From the NCBI GenBank assembly GCA_047638695.1, contig JBLINY010000022.1, forward strand, positions 1 to 55,697: 55,697 nucleotides of DNA. The letters run 5' to 3'. Numbering within the stretch: position 1 is the stretch's first letter; each line of letters begins with the position of its first letter. This DNA comes from JAHECQ01 sp047638695. Lineage in GTDB: Bacteria; Actinomycetota; Acidimicrobiia; Acidimicrobiales; SZUA-35. Shown here in pieces: positions 8,622 to 16,695 of the stretch. The notes under the pieces are model-generated. The model had not been told where the DNA came from. It saw only the letters and a program-made list of their open reading frames with translations, and made no database searches. The translations under genes were made by a program, and so were the position numbers.

Positions 8622-11012
8622 TTAGGTGAAGATTCCTGAGGCAATGAGGTCGGCGGCGCTGTCTGCGTCGTGACCAAGTATCTCGGTGAGGATCGGGTAC
8701 AGGTGTTCGCCAAACGTCGGCGCTGCCGATCGGGCACCACCCGGTGTGCGACTCAGCGGGATATTGGTCTCCTCGATCCACACCTCACCCCATGAATCGT
8801 GGGACGCCTGCACGAACGCGTTCCGGTGCAGTAATTGGGGATCGGCGACAACCTCGGGGGCATAGGAAACTCGGTGCGCCGGCACCCCCAACAACTGAAG
8901 TGACGTCTCCAGCTGTTGGCCGTCCTGCTTCGACGTCCAGGACTCGATCGAACGATCGAGCTCATCGTGCATATCAAATCGCTGAGCCAGCGTCAGATGA
9001 ACAAGATCGTCTCGACCGATAGCGATCGCCAAGGTCTGCCACTGACGGTCGGTTTCACAGGCGACGGCGATCCAACGATCGTCGCCCGCAACTGCGTAGG
9101 CACCATGAGGCGCCATGTTGGCATCGCGATTTCCGTCCCGCATGCCTTCGATGCCGTGAATGTCGTCGTTCAACAAAGCCGGCGCCAAGAGATGCACGGC
9201 CCCTTCCATCTGTGAGTAGTCGATGAGTTGGCCCTTGCCTGTCCGCTTGCGATGTTCGAGCGCGGCCAACACCGTGGCGAACGTGAAGCGCGGTGAGATG
9301 TAATCGCTGTATGCACCAAAGGGACCGCAGGGGGCACGGTCGGGCCACCCGCCCAGTGGGAAAAACCCGGCCACCGCTGCGCCAACGTTGCCAAATCCCG
9401 AGATCTCTTTGATCGGGCCGGTCTGTCCCATTAGCGACGTCGACACCATGATCAGCCCGGGGTTGATCTGCGACAGCTTCTCGTAGCCCAAACCAATGCG
9501 GTCGATCACCCCGACCGAGTACGACTCGATCAGAACGTCAGCCCACGCAACGAGCTTTTCCATGACCTCGATCGAGGCCGCCTGCCGCAGGTCGATGGCC
9601 AAAGACATCTTCGAGGCGTTGATCGACAGATAACTCAGAGAGTTCTCGGCCCCCGGCTCGTTCTTCATGAACGGCCCGGCACCGCGCATGATGCACGGCT
9701 TGCTCTCGGACTCGATCCGAATGACGTCGGCCCCGAAGTCGCCCAACATCCGGGAGGTGTACGGCCCAGCGATGGCCCACGTCAGATCGAGCACCTTCAC
9801 TCCCGTCATTGGGTCGCCGGCCCGTTCAGGCGAGGCGTCGTCAGGAATTGAAGGGGATCTTGGCTGACCGACAATCTCGTCGGTGTGCTGACCCAACCGA
9901 GGTGGCGGCTCATCGATCACCAGCGTCATAGCGGCAGGACGAGCGACCGGCCCCGGGTAACGAACACCGTTGATGGTGCGCCAATACTCTCGTTCGCTCA
10001 GGTGATCGAGATCGAGTATCTCGCGCGTGGTGGTGATGGGCGCTAACAAGAGGTTGCGCTCGAGCGCGGCCTCCAGCATCTGAGCCTTGGTCTTGGTTTT
10101 GGTGAATTCGTTGATGGCGATGGCACCCCGATTCAGCACGCCGGGAGCCTCCGGATCGGAGGTCAGTTGTGCTCCAAAGCCAATCCAGTCGACATCTCGG
10201 AACTCTTCAGGACACAACCCCTCCTCGTCCATCCACTGGAATAGCCGAGTGTTGTAGGGGCCAACGGTCGGGCCGACGAGAAAGACAAGCGAGATGAACC
10301 CGTCAAGTGTCTCGTAGACCAGCTTCAGCGTTATGGGGCCGAACTCGGCCCCACCGGACAACCGCTTGGTGCTTGGCGCTCCGGCAAAGGGGTAGAGCAT
10401 TTGGTACTGAGTGGCGACGATATAACTCTGCTGGGCAGAGATGTCGGCATGCTGGCCCAGCCCCGAGCGGTCTCGCTCGCGCAACCCCAGCAATACAGCG
10501 CAGAGAGCGTCGGAGGCGGCAAAGTGCCAGGTCTGCGGCACGGTCTGACGAACGGGAGCCCGGTCGCGGTCGCCTGTTATTCCCATTGTTCCGGAGCCAG
10601 CGGTGTTGATTATATCCGTCGCCAGCCAATCGGCCTTTGGACCGGTGAGCCCGTAGCCTGAGATCGACGCCACAACCAGATGTGGATGACGTTCCTGTAT
10701 GCCAGCCAGATCGATGGGTAGCGCCCCGCTTTCGATCATTGCGTCGGCGCCGGCCATCAGTTCCTCGAGCTCGTTCCGCCCCTGCGATGTTTCGAGATCG
10801 ACCACAACGGACTTTTTGCCTCGGTTGTAGGACCAATGGGTCAGCGATTGCTCGGGGTCGGGTTCGTCACCGGCAAACGGTGCCTGGCGGCGCGCCCGTT
10901 GACCATCGGGGGGTTCAATGGCGACAACCTCCGAACCCAACTGGGCAAGAACCATTCCCGCCAGGTGCCCTCGATCATCGGTGAGGTCGAGAATCCTGTA
11001 TCGCTCGAACAT
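8622..11012 (-). CDS. Two-domain CaiB/BaiF (family III) CoA-transferase
   Basis: A 796-residue protein made of two complete CaiB-type CoA-transferase halves. Each half has its own start signature: FERYRILDLTDDRG at the N-terminus and VKVLDLTWAIAGPYTSRMLGDFGADVIRIE in the middle. Each keeps the catalytic aspartate after the glycine turn: GLGQHADIS in the first half and GKGQLIDYS in the second. Single-domain members are about 400 residues and form interlocked dimers, so this looks like a fused dimer that moves CoA from one acyl-CoA to a free acid, without ATP. Start ATG 11012 is preceded by a good AGGGAG ribosome site six bases away; longer reading to 11063 is less likely. It is divergent from a deleted crotonase gene by 37 bases. 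Confidence 0.9.
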   Translation of the reverse strand: MFERYRILDLTDDRGHLAGMVLAQLGSEVVAIEPPDGQRARRQAPFAGDEPDPEQSLTHWSYNRGKKSVVVDLETSQGRNELEELMAGADAMIESGALPIDLAGIQERHPHLVVASISGYGLTGPKADWLATDIINTAGSGTMGITGDRDRAPVRQTVPQTWHFAASDALCAVLLGLRERDRSGLGQHADISAQQSYIVATQYQMLYPFAGAPSTKRLSGGAEFGPITLKLVYETLDGFISLVFLVGPTVGPYNTRLFQWMDEEGLCPEEFRDVDWIGFGAQLTSDPEAPGVLNRGAIAINEFTKTKTKAQMLEAALERNLLLAPITTTREILDLDHLSEREYWRTINGVRYPGPVARPAAMTLVIDEPPPRLGQHTDEIVGQPRSPSIPDDASPERAGDPMTGVKVLDLTWAIAGPYTSRMLGDFGADVIRIESESKPCIMRGAGPFMKNEPGAENSLSYLSINASKMSLAIDLRQAASIEVMEKLVAWADVLIESYSVGVIDRIGLGYEKLSQINPGLIMVSTSLMGQTGPIKEISGFGNVGAAVAGFFPLGGWPDRAPCGPFGAYSDYISPRFTFATVLAALEHRKRTGKGQLIDYSQMEGAVHLLAPALLNDDIHGIEGMRDGNRDANMAPHGAYAVAGDDRWIAVACETDRQWQTLAIAIGRDDLVHLTLAQRFDMHDELDRSIESWTSKQDGQQLETSLQLLGVPAHRVSYAPEVVADPQLLHRNAFVQASHDSWGEVWIEETNIPLSRTPGGARSAAPTFGEHLYPILTEILGHDADSAADLIASGIFT

Positions 11013-11049
11013 TTCGTTCTCCCTGCAACTCGCTGGCAATCTTCCCATC

Positions 11050-11457
11050 ATGGCCGAACCCACCTTCTCGACGCTTCTCTACGGAGTCAGCGAACGCATC
11101 GCCACCATTACGCTCAATCGACCAGAGAAACTCAATGCCATGAGCAAGACGCTGCTCGACGGAACGGAGGCTGAACGGATCGGACTGGTGAATCAGGTTG
11201 TGCCCGACGACGAACTTGAAGAGGCTGCGCTTGCGATGGCCCGTGACGTTGCTCGCACCGCCGATGTTGGTCTGCGAATGTCGAAACTGGCAACCAACCG
11301 GTGGTTCGAGAACATGGGATTGCTGGCTTCGTGTTACTCGACCGCGGATCTCGACACCTTCTTCCATCAGAGCTCGACCTACGTCGACTTCTTCACCGCG
11401 GTACGCGAGAAGGGCATGTCAGGCGCCCTCAAGGATCGGGCCGAAAAGTTCGGGTGA
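11050..11457 (+). pseudogene. Enoyl-CoA hydratase family remnant with in-frame loss of its centre
   Basis: The 135-residue frame begins as a normal crotonase (ISxVSERIATITLNRPEKLNAM type start, residues 1-37) and then runs straight into the C-terminal part, EAERIGLVNQVVPDDELEEAA, which in family members lies about 120 residues later. The joint falls near residues 37-40 (TLLD-GTEAERIG). Both oxyanion-hole segments and all acidic catalytic positions are missing, so it cannot be an active hydratase or isomerase. There is no frameshift or stop, which points to a single in-frame deletion or an assembly collapse. No clear ribosome site precedes the ATG. It could still be translated as a small helical protein; I treat it as a pseudogene. 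Confidence 0.8.
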
Positions 11458-11473
11458 CCTGTCGGCGTCTGCC

Positions 11474-12613
11474 TCAGGCGGTCAGATGGTGCTCGAGTTC
11501 CCCTTTGATGGTTCGCGCTTCGGCCAACAAGCGGTCGATCTCGCCCACGGTTGTCGCTGCTCCGTCTTTACCAACAAAGAACATATGGCCGCCCTCGACC
11601 ACTGCGTTGAGGCGGCCAGATGCGCCACGCACCAGGGCCGTCAGCTGCGTCCACTGGTGTTGACTCAACCGGTCTTGACCCAACTGTTCTTGCTCGCTCA
11701 GCCGGGCCTGGTTGGGAGCCACGTAGCAACCATGCAACATGTTCGACAGCACCATCCCCCAGTTGTGGAAGTCGGTGACGACATGGCGGCCATCGCTTCG
11801 CCACGTCGGCTCAAGACTCGCCACCATTGGATACTCCGACCATGCCGTACCGCGCGACTCGGCCAGAACCTCGGCATGTCCAACAACGACCTCCCCGGCC
11901 TCACGCCGGACATCGAGCCCCGGGAAGAGGTTCAATGGCATGTTCCCCACGTAATGATGTTGGTAGTCGCTCACGGAGATCACCGTGCGTTGATAACGGA
12001 GATCGGTCTGCTCGAGCTCCGGTTCAAACGAGCGCAGGCCCTCATGAGCAATGAGGCCGGAGCTGGTGAACGAGGTTGGCGATTGGGCCCACCGACGTGC
12101 GCCTTCGAGGGAGCCAAAAATCAGACCGGGCACGGCAGGAGTAGCGGCGAGGGCTACGAAGACTTCGAGGGTGATCCCGCGCTGTTCCATCGCCTTGTTC
12201 AGGCGGGGAGCGATATTGCCAGCTGCGCTCCACCCGAGCACGACCACGCTGGTGGGCAACTCCCACTCTGTGACCAAGAGCCCAACGTGCTCAGCGATTG
12301 CGTCGGCCAGTTGAGCCAGGCCAACATCCGGATCGACCCGCTCGAAGGCGGGATGGCGAACCTCAAGCGGATAGGAAACGGCGAGGACCGGCCACCCGGC
12401 CGCTTCTAGATGATGGGCCAGGAAGTCCTCGGCATTGCTCCCGACGTGCCCGTAGAAGATCCGACCCAGATGGATCGCGCCCGGCAGACAGACGACAAGC
12501 GGCCGGTCGCCTGTACCGCGAGATTCATAGACCACCAATGGCATATCGGCGGCGGCAACTGCCCGCTCGCCCGGTTGCAGCGTTACTCGGGCACCCATTG
12601 GAGCAACGTACAT
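11474..12613 (-). CDS. Alpha/beta-hydrolase family protein
   Basis: A 379-residue protein with an alpha/beta-hydrolase core: strand plus oxyanion-type turn VVCLPGAIH (about 40-48), a nucleophile elbow GWSAAG (about residues 127-132) and a late VVEGGHMFF segment that supplies the likely catalytic histidine. A long middle section holds many histidines and tryptophans (DYQHHYVGNMP, VVTDFHNWGM) and is probably a lid. It is longer than simple esterases (about 280). No signal peptide is visible, so it is likely cytosolic. I do not recognise a specific subfamily. It converges on the crotonase remnant with 16 bases between stops. Confidence 0.75.
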   Translation of the reverse strand: MYVAPMGARVTLQPGERAVAAADMPLVVYESRGTGDRPLVVCLPGAIHLGRIFYGHVGSNAEDFLAHHLEAAGWPVLAVSYPLEVRHPAFERVDPDVGLAQLADAIAEHVGLLVTEWELPTSVVVLGWSAAGNIAPRLNKAMEQRGITLEVFVALAATPAVPGLIFGSLEGARRWAQSPTSFTSSGLIAHEGLRSFEPELEQTDLRYQRTVISVSDYQHHYVGNMPLNLFPGLDVRREAGEVVVGHAEVLAESRGTAWSEYPMVASLEPTWRSDGRHVVTDFHNWGMVLSNMLHGCYVAPNQARLSEQEQLGQDRLSQHQWTQLTALVRGASGRLNAVVEGGHMFFVGKDGAATTVGEIDRLLAEARTIKGELEHHLTA

Positions 12614-12739
12614 CTAACGACCGTTCGACCGCGAGCCGACGAGCGTCTGGGCAACGAGACCACCTGATCGGACGGGGCTGATCGCTAAGTTTCCGCTCGC
12701 AAGGTCGTCTCTCCTGCGAGGTGAGGGCATCCTGTGAGA

Positions 12740-13774
12740 ATGAATCCTGCTGAGGTCACCGAACACACCATCTCCATCGGCGGTCACACCACCTTTTATC
12801 GGGCGTGCGGGCCGGAGAACGGTCCGCTCGTTATCTTCTGCCACGGCTGGCCAGAACAGTCCCTCAGCTGGCGTCATCAGCTACCGGCTCTCGGAGCCCT
12901 CGGGTTTCGGGCGGTCGCTCCCGACATGCGCGGATACGGCAAATCATCTGCTCCCAAAGAGCACAGCGACTACGGCCTCGAGCACATCGTTGGTGACATG
13001 ACGGCCCTGCTCGGTGCCCTCGACGGCGATTCGGCCATCTGGGTCGGGCACGACTGGGGTAGCCCGGTTGTTTGGAGCCTCGCCAGTCACCACCCCGAGT
13101 TGGTCCAGGGCGTAGTAAGCCTCAATGTGCCCTACTTCACCATCGAACATGGGCTTGAAAATCTGGTTGATCTCGTCGACCGCGAGGTTTATCCCGAGGA
13201 GGAGTACCCGGTCGGCCAGTGGGACTACATGCTCTACTACCAAGAGAACTTCGACCGGGCCACGCAAGTGATGGACGCCGATGCCTACAACATGGTGAAG
13301 GCGTTGTTCCGCAAGGGCAACCCCGAGGGAGTTGGCCAGCCAGCCGGCACCGCCAACACCCGGGCATCGGGCGGCTGGTTCAACGGTGCAGCAGCTGCGC
13401 CGAACCTCCCCCGCGACGAGGACGTCGTCAGCGAAGATGACGTCTTCGATTACGCTGCCGGCCTCGAAGCCAACGGATTTTTCGGTCCCAACTCGTGGTA
13501 CATGAATCACGAAGCGAACGAGGCCTATACCGCCACTGCCCAGAACGAATTCGTGCTCGATATGCCCGCATTGTTCCTGGCCGGCCGCTACGACTACACC
13601 TGCGAGACGGTCGAGTCAGAAATGACCCATCCAATGCACGCCCACTGCCAGAACCTCACGGTCGAGACCATCGATAGCGGCCATTGGATGGCACAAGAAA
13701 AGCCACAGTCGGTGAATGCTGCTCTCACTCGCTGGATCGCTACTCATCTTCCTGAAAGCTGGCCGCAGGTCTAG
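12740..13774 (+). CDS. Epoxide-hydrolase-like alpha/beta hydrolase
   Basis: About 344 residues with the markers of the epoxide hydrolase / haloalkane dehalogenase branch. The oxyanion motif is HGWPEQ (about 35-40), followed by APDMRGYGKS; the nucleophile is Asp105 in GHDWG; the C-terminal histidine is in SGHWMAQEKP. The lid contains WYMNH, similar to the tyrosine regions that activate the epoxide oxygen. The predicted reaction is water opening of an epoxide to a diol through an aspartyl ester. ATG 12740 is chosen; GTG 12734, two codons earlier, sits six bases after GAGGTGAGGG and is equally good. The DszA-type monooxygenase starts 10 bases after its stop, so the two are probably one operon. 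Confidence 0.87.
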   Translation: MNPAEVTEHTISIGGHTTFYRACGPENGPLVIFCHGWPEQSLSWRHQLPALGALGFRAVAPDMRGYGKSSAPKEHSDYGLEHIVGDMTALLGALDGDSAIWVGHDWGSPVVWSLASHHPELVQGVVSLNVPYFTIEHGLENLVDLVDREVYPEEEYPVGQWDYMLYYQENFDRATQVMDADAYNMVKALFRKGNPEGVGQPAGTANTRASGGWFNGAAAAPNLPRDEDVVSEDDVFDYAAGLEANGFFGPNSWYMNHEANEAYTATAQNEFVLDMPALFLAGRYDYTCETVESEMTHPMHAHCQNLTVETIDSGHWMAQEKPQSVNAALTRWIATHLPESWPQV

Positions 13775-13784
13775 ATTTCACTCC

Positions 13785-15143
13785 ATGCGCCAAATTTCTC
13801 TGGTCGGGTTCCTCCAAGCTCAGAACTGCACGACGATTCCAGCTGCCTGGCGTCACCCCGAAGCTCGGCTCGACTTCACCTCACCCGACTACTACCAACA
13901 CATTGGTCGCGTCCTCGAAGCGGGCAAGTTCGATCTCGGGTTCTTTGACGACCGTCTGGCCATGCCCGATATGTACTCGGGCGACCACGTCCACACCGTC
14001 GAGAACGGCATTCGGTGCGTGAAAATGGATCCCACCACCGTTCTCACCGTGATGGGTATGGCCACGACGCACCTCGGCCTCGGCGCCACGTACTCAACCA
14101 CCTACCACGAGCCTTTCCATGTGGCCCGGTTGTTCTCGACCCTCGACCACATGACCAACGGTCGCGCCGCGTGGAATGTGGTCACGTCGGTAAACGACAA
14201 CGAGGCCCGCAATATGGGCATGGAACAAGCCGTCGGTCACGACGACCGCTACGACCGAGCCGATGAGTTCATGCAGGTGGTGCATGGCCATTGGGATACC
14301 TGGGAAGACGACGCCCTGGTCCTTGATCGTTCGTCGGGCCTGTTCGCCGATGGCACCAAAGTCCATCGGCTCGACCATGTCGGACCCAACTTCCGCTCGC
14401 GAGGCCCATTCACGGTGCCTCGCACCCCGCAGGGCCACCCCGTCGTCATTCAGGCCGGACAAAGCGGGCGAGGGCAGAAGTTCGCTGCTCGTTGGGGCGA
14501 GCTCTTGTTCGTCAACCACACCGACATGGCCACCAGCAAGGCGGCCTACGACGCTGTTCGGGCCGAGGCCGCAACCATTGGGCGCGACCCGGAACAGATG
14601 CGGATCACCAACCTGGTGTTTCCCGTCGTCGGCCGCACGTTGGCCGAAGCTGAAGACAAGAAGGCGGCGTACGACGAGCTGCCAAAGGACATCGACGAGC
14701 TCTCACTTCTCTCCGAAGGTCTGAACTTCGACTTCTCTGTGAAGGATCTCGACGATCCGTTCACCGACGAGGAGCTCGAGGGCCTCTCGGGCATTCAGGC
14801 CATCCGCGACCGAGTCACTCGAGCGACGGGCAAGGCGAACCCGACAACCCGCGATTTCATGAAAATCACCAGTCGGGCCCAGCTCAACCACGCCGTCGTG
14901 GGCGGACCGACCGAGCTGGCCGACTACTTCGAACAGTGGTTCACCGAGCCTGCCTGCGACGGCTTCGTTATTGGCGGTAGCCATACGCCGGGCACGTTCG
15001 AGGACCTCGTTGAACTTGTTGTTCCCGAGCTCCAGCGCCGAGGACTGTTCCGTCGCGAGTACACAGGTTCAACGCTGCGTGATCACCTGGGCTTGGGCCA
15101 GCCCAGCCTCGGATCATGGCGAATGGCCGACGACGGTGCCTGA
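13785..15143 (+). CDS. NtaA/SnaA/DszA-family FMN-dependent monooxygenase
   Basis: A 452-residue luciferase-like monooxygenase of the NtaA/SnaA/DszA branch. Diagnostic parts are FDLGFFDDRL (about 46-55), the STTYHEPFHVARLFSTLDHMTNGRAAWNVVTS run (about 104-135), the RYDRADEFMQVVHGHWDTWE helix and the C-terminal DGFVIGG...FEDLVELVVPELQRRG. Enzymes of this branch use reduced FMN from a separate reductase to attack chelators, sulfones or similar compounds; no reductase gene is nearby. ATG 13785 matches the family start, though the frame is open further upstream inside the hydrolase gene. Its last eight bases overlap the GTG of threonine deaminase, an unusual pairing of a catabolic oxygenase with amino-acid synthesis. 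Confidence 0.9.
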   Translation: MRQISLVGFLQAQNCTTIPAAWRHPEARLDFTSPDYYQHIGRVLEAGKFDLGFFDDRLAMPDMYSGDHVHTVENGIRCVKMDPTTVLTVMGMATTHLGLGATYSTTYHEPFHVARLFSTLDHMTNGRAAWNVVTSVNDNEARNMGMEQAVGHDDRYDRADEFMQVVHGHWDTWEDDALVLDRSSGLFADGTKVHRLDHVGPNFRSRGPFTVPRTPQGHPVVIQAGQSGRGQKFAARWGELLFVNHTDMATSKAAYDAVRAEAATIGRDPEQMRITNLVFPVVGRTLAEAEDKKAAYDELPKDIDELSLLSEGLNFDFSVKDLDDPFTDEELEGLSGIQAIRDRVTRATGKANPTTRDFMKITSRAQLNHAVVGGPTELADYFEQWFTEPACDGFVIGGSHTPGTFEDLVELVVPELQRRGLFRREYTGSTLRDHLGLGQPSLGSWRMADDGA

Positions 15144-16653
15144 CACCGACTACCTCAAACGCATCCTCACCGCGAGGGTCTACGACGTAGCGGAAGAGAC
15201 CCCCCTCGAGCCCGCTCCCCTGCTCTCGAAGCGGCTCAAAAACAACGTGCTTCTCAAACGGGAAGACCTCCAGCCGGTGTTCTCGTTCAAACTGCGTGGT
15301 GCCTTCAACAAGATGGCGGGCCTCACGCCCGAGCAACGAACCCGAGGCGTCATTGCCTCCTCAGCCGGCAACCACGCCCAAGGTGTTGCCTTGGCTGCCC
15401 AAAGTCTGGGGTGCAGCGCCGTCATCGTCATGCCGGAGACCGCGCCCAACCTGAAGGTTCAGGCGGTTCGGGCCCGTGGGGCCGAGGTCATCCTTCACGG
15501 TGAGTACTACGGCGATGCCTACACCCATGCTCTCGAATTGATGAAACAGCGCGACCTCACCTTCGTTCATCCGTTCGACGACCCCGACGTCATCGCTGGC
15601 CAGGGCACCATCGGTATGGAAATCCTGCGTCAACACAATGGCCCGCTCCACGCCGTGTTCGCCCCAATCGGCGGTGGCGGGCTGATCAGCGGCGTGGCCA
15701 CATACATCAAACAGCTCAGGCCCGAGGTAAAGATCATCGGAGTCCAGTCCGACGATTCCGATGCCATGGCCCAGTCGATTGCCGCCGGCCGCCGAGTCAA
15801 ACTCGACGAGGTTGGCCTTTTTTGCGACGGCACTGCGGTCAGTCAGGTCGGCGAGGAGACGTTCCGCCTGACGTCGGCCTATGTCGATGACATCATCCTC
15901 GTCGACACTGATGCAGTCTGCGCCGCCATCAAAGACGTATTTATCGAGACCCGCGCCATCCTCGAACCCTCGGGCGCACTGCCTATAGCCGGCATGAAGG
16001 CGTATGTCGAGAATGGCGGGATCACCGGCGAAACCATGGTTGCCATTGCCTCCGGCGCCAACATGAACTTCGACCAACTTCGCTTCGTCTCCGAACGAGC
16101 CGAGCTCGGAGAGCAACGAGAAGCCGTGTTTGCGGTCACGGTGCCCGAAGAGCGTGGCAGCTTTCGCAGGTTCTGTCAGCTCGTCGGCGACCGCGACGTC
16201 ACCGAATTCAACTATCGCATCAGCGATGAGTCGGTGGCCCACCTTTTCGTCGGCGTCGGGATCTCTGAACCGACCGAGGCCACGGTCATCTGCGAGCTGT
16301 TCGATTCGAACGGTTTTCCCAGTATCGACCTCACCACCGACGAACTGGCGAAGGTCCACCTTCGTCACTTGGTCGGCGGAAAGTCATCGCTCGCCCGGGA
16401 CGAGGTTCTCTACCGGTTCGAGTTCCCGGAGAAACCTGGTGCCCTGATGCGCTTTCTCACAACCATGAGCCCCAGCTGGAACATCTCACTGTTCCACTAC
16501 CGAAACCATGGCGCCGACTACGGCCGGGTGTTGGTTGGCATGCAAGTTCCCGAGAGCGAGAAGCAATCGCTCAACGAAGTTCTGGGTGCATTGGGGTACC
16601 GCCACTGGGACGAAACCCACAACCCTGCCTACCGATTGTTCCTCGGGAGTTAG
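15136..16653 (+). CDS. ilvA: Threonine ammonia-lyase, biosynthetic type
   Basis: A 505-residue PLP enzyme that converts L-threonine to 2-oxobutanoate and ammonia, the first step to isoleucine. The PLP lysine lies in FSFKLRGAFNKM (about 46-57), with the phosphate loop SSAGNHAQGVA and the glycine-rich IGGGGLISGVA. The C-terminal 180 residues hold two ACT-like regulatory modules (RGSFRRFCQLVGDRDVTEF and FPEKPGALMRFL), which identify the isoleucine-inhibited biosynthetic form rather than the short catabolic one. The start is GTG 15136, overlapping the monooxygenase stop by eight bases; the upstream open frame is only a shadow of that gene. Asparagine synthetase follows after 42 bases. Confidence 0.95.
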   Translation: MPDTDYLKRILTARVYDVAEETPLEPAPLLSKRLKNNVLLKREDLQPVFSFKLRGAFNKMAGLTPEQRTRGVIASSAGNHAQGVALAAQSLGCSAVIVMPETAPNLKVQAVRARGAEVILHGEYYGDAYTHALELMKQRDLTFVHPFDDPDVIAGQGTIGMEILRQHNGPLHAVFAPIGGGGLISGVATYIKQLRPEVKIIGVQSDDSDAMAQSIAAGRRVKLDEVGLFCDGTAVSQVGEETFRLTSAYVDDIILVDTDAVCAAIKDVFIETRAILEPSGALPIAGMKAYVENGGITGETMVAIASGANMNFDQLRFVSERAELGEQREAVFAVTVPEERGSFRRFCQLVGDRDVTEFNYRISDESVAHLFVGVGISEPTEATVICELFDSNGFPSIDLTTDELAKVHLRHLVGGKSSLARDEVLYRFEFPEKPGALMRFLTTMSPSWNISLFHYRNHGADYGRVLVGMQVPESEKQSLNEVLGALGYRHWDETHNPAYRLFLGS

Positions 16654-16695
16654 GCAAATCTGGTTTGCCGGGTCATGGCTGCTAACACAGTCGGT

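Noticed and set aside
12695..12721. CTCGCA / TGCGAG inverted repeat before the epoxide-hydrolase-like gene
   Set aside because: Six-base arms with a bulge and long loop; expected by chance in GC-rich DNA.
14971..15135. Fifty-five-codon extension of threonine deaminase
   Set aside because: It is an out-of-frame reading of the monooxygenase 3' end; the family start is at the GTG.
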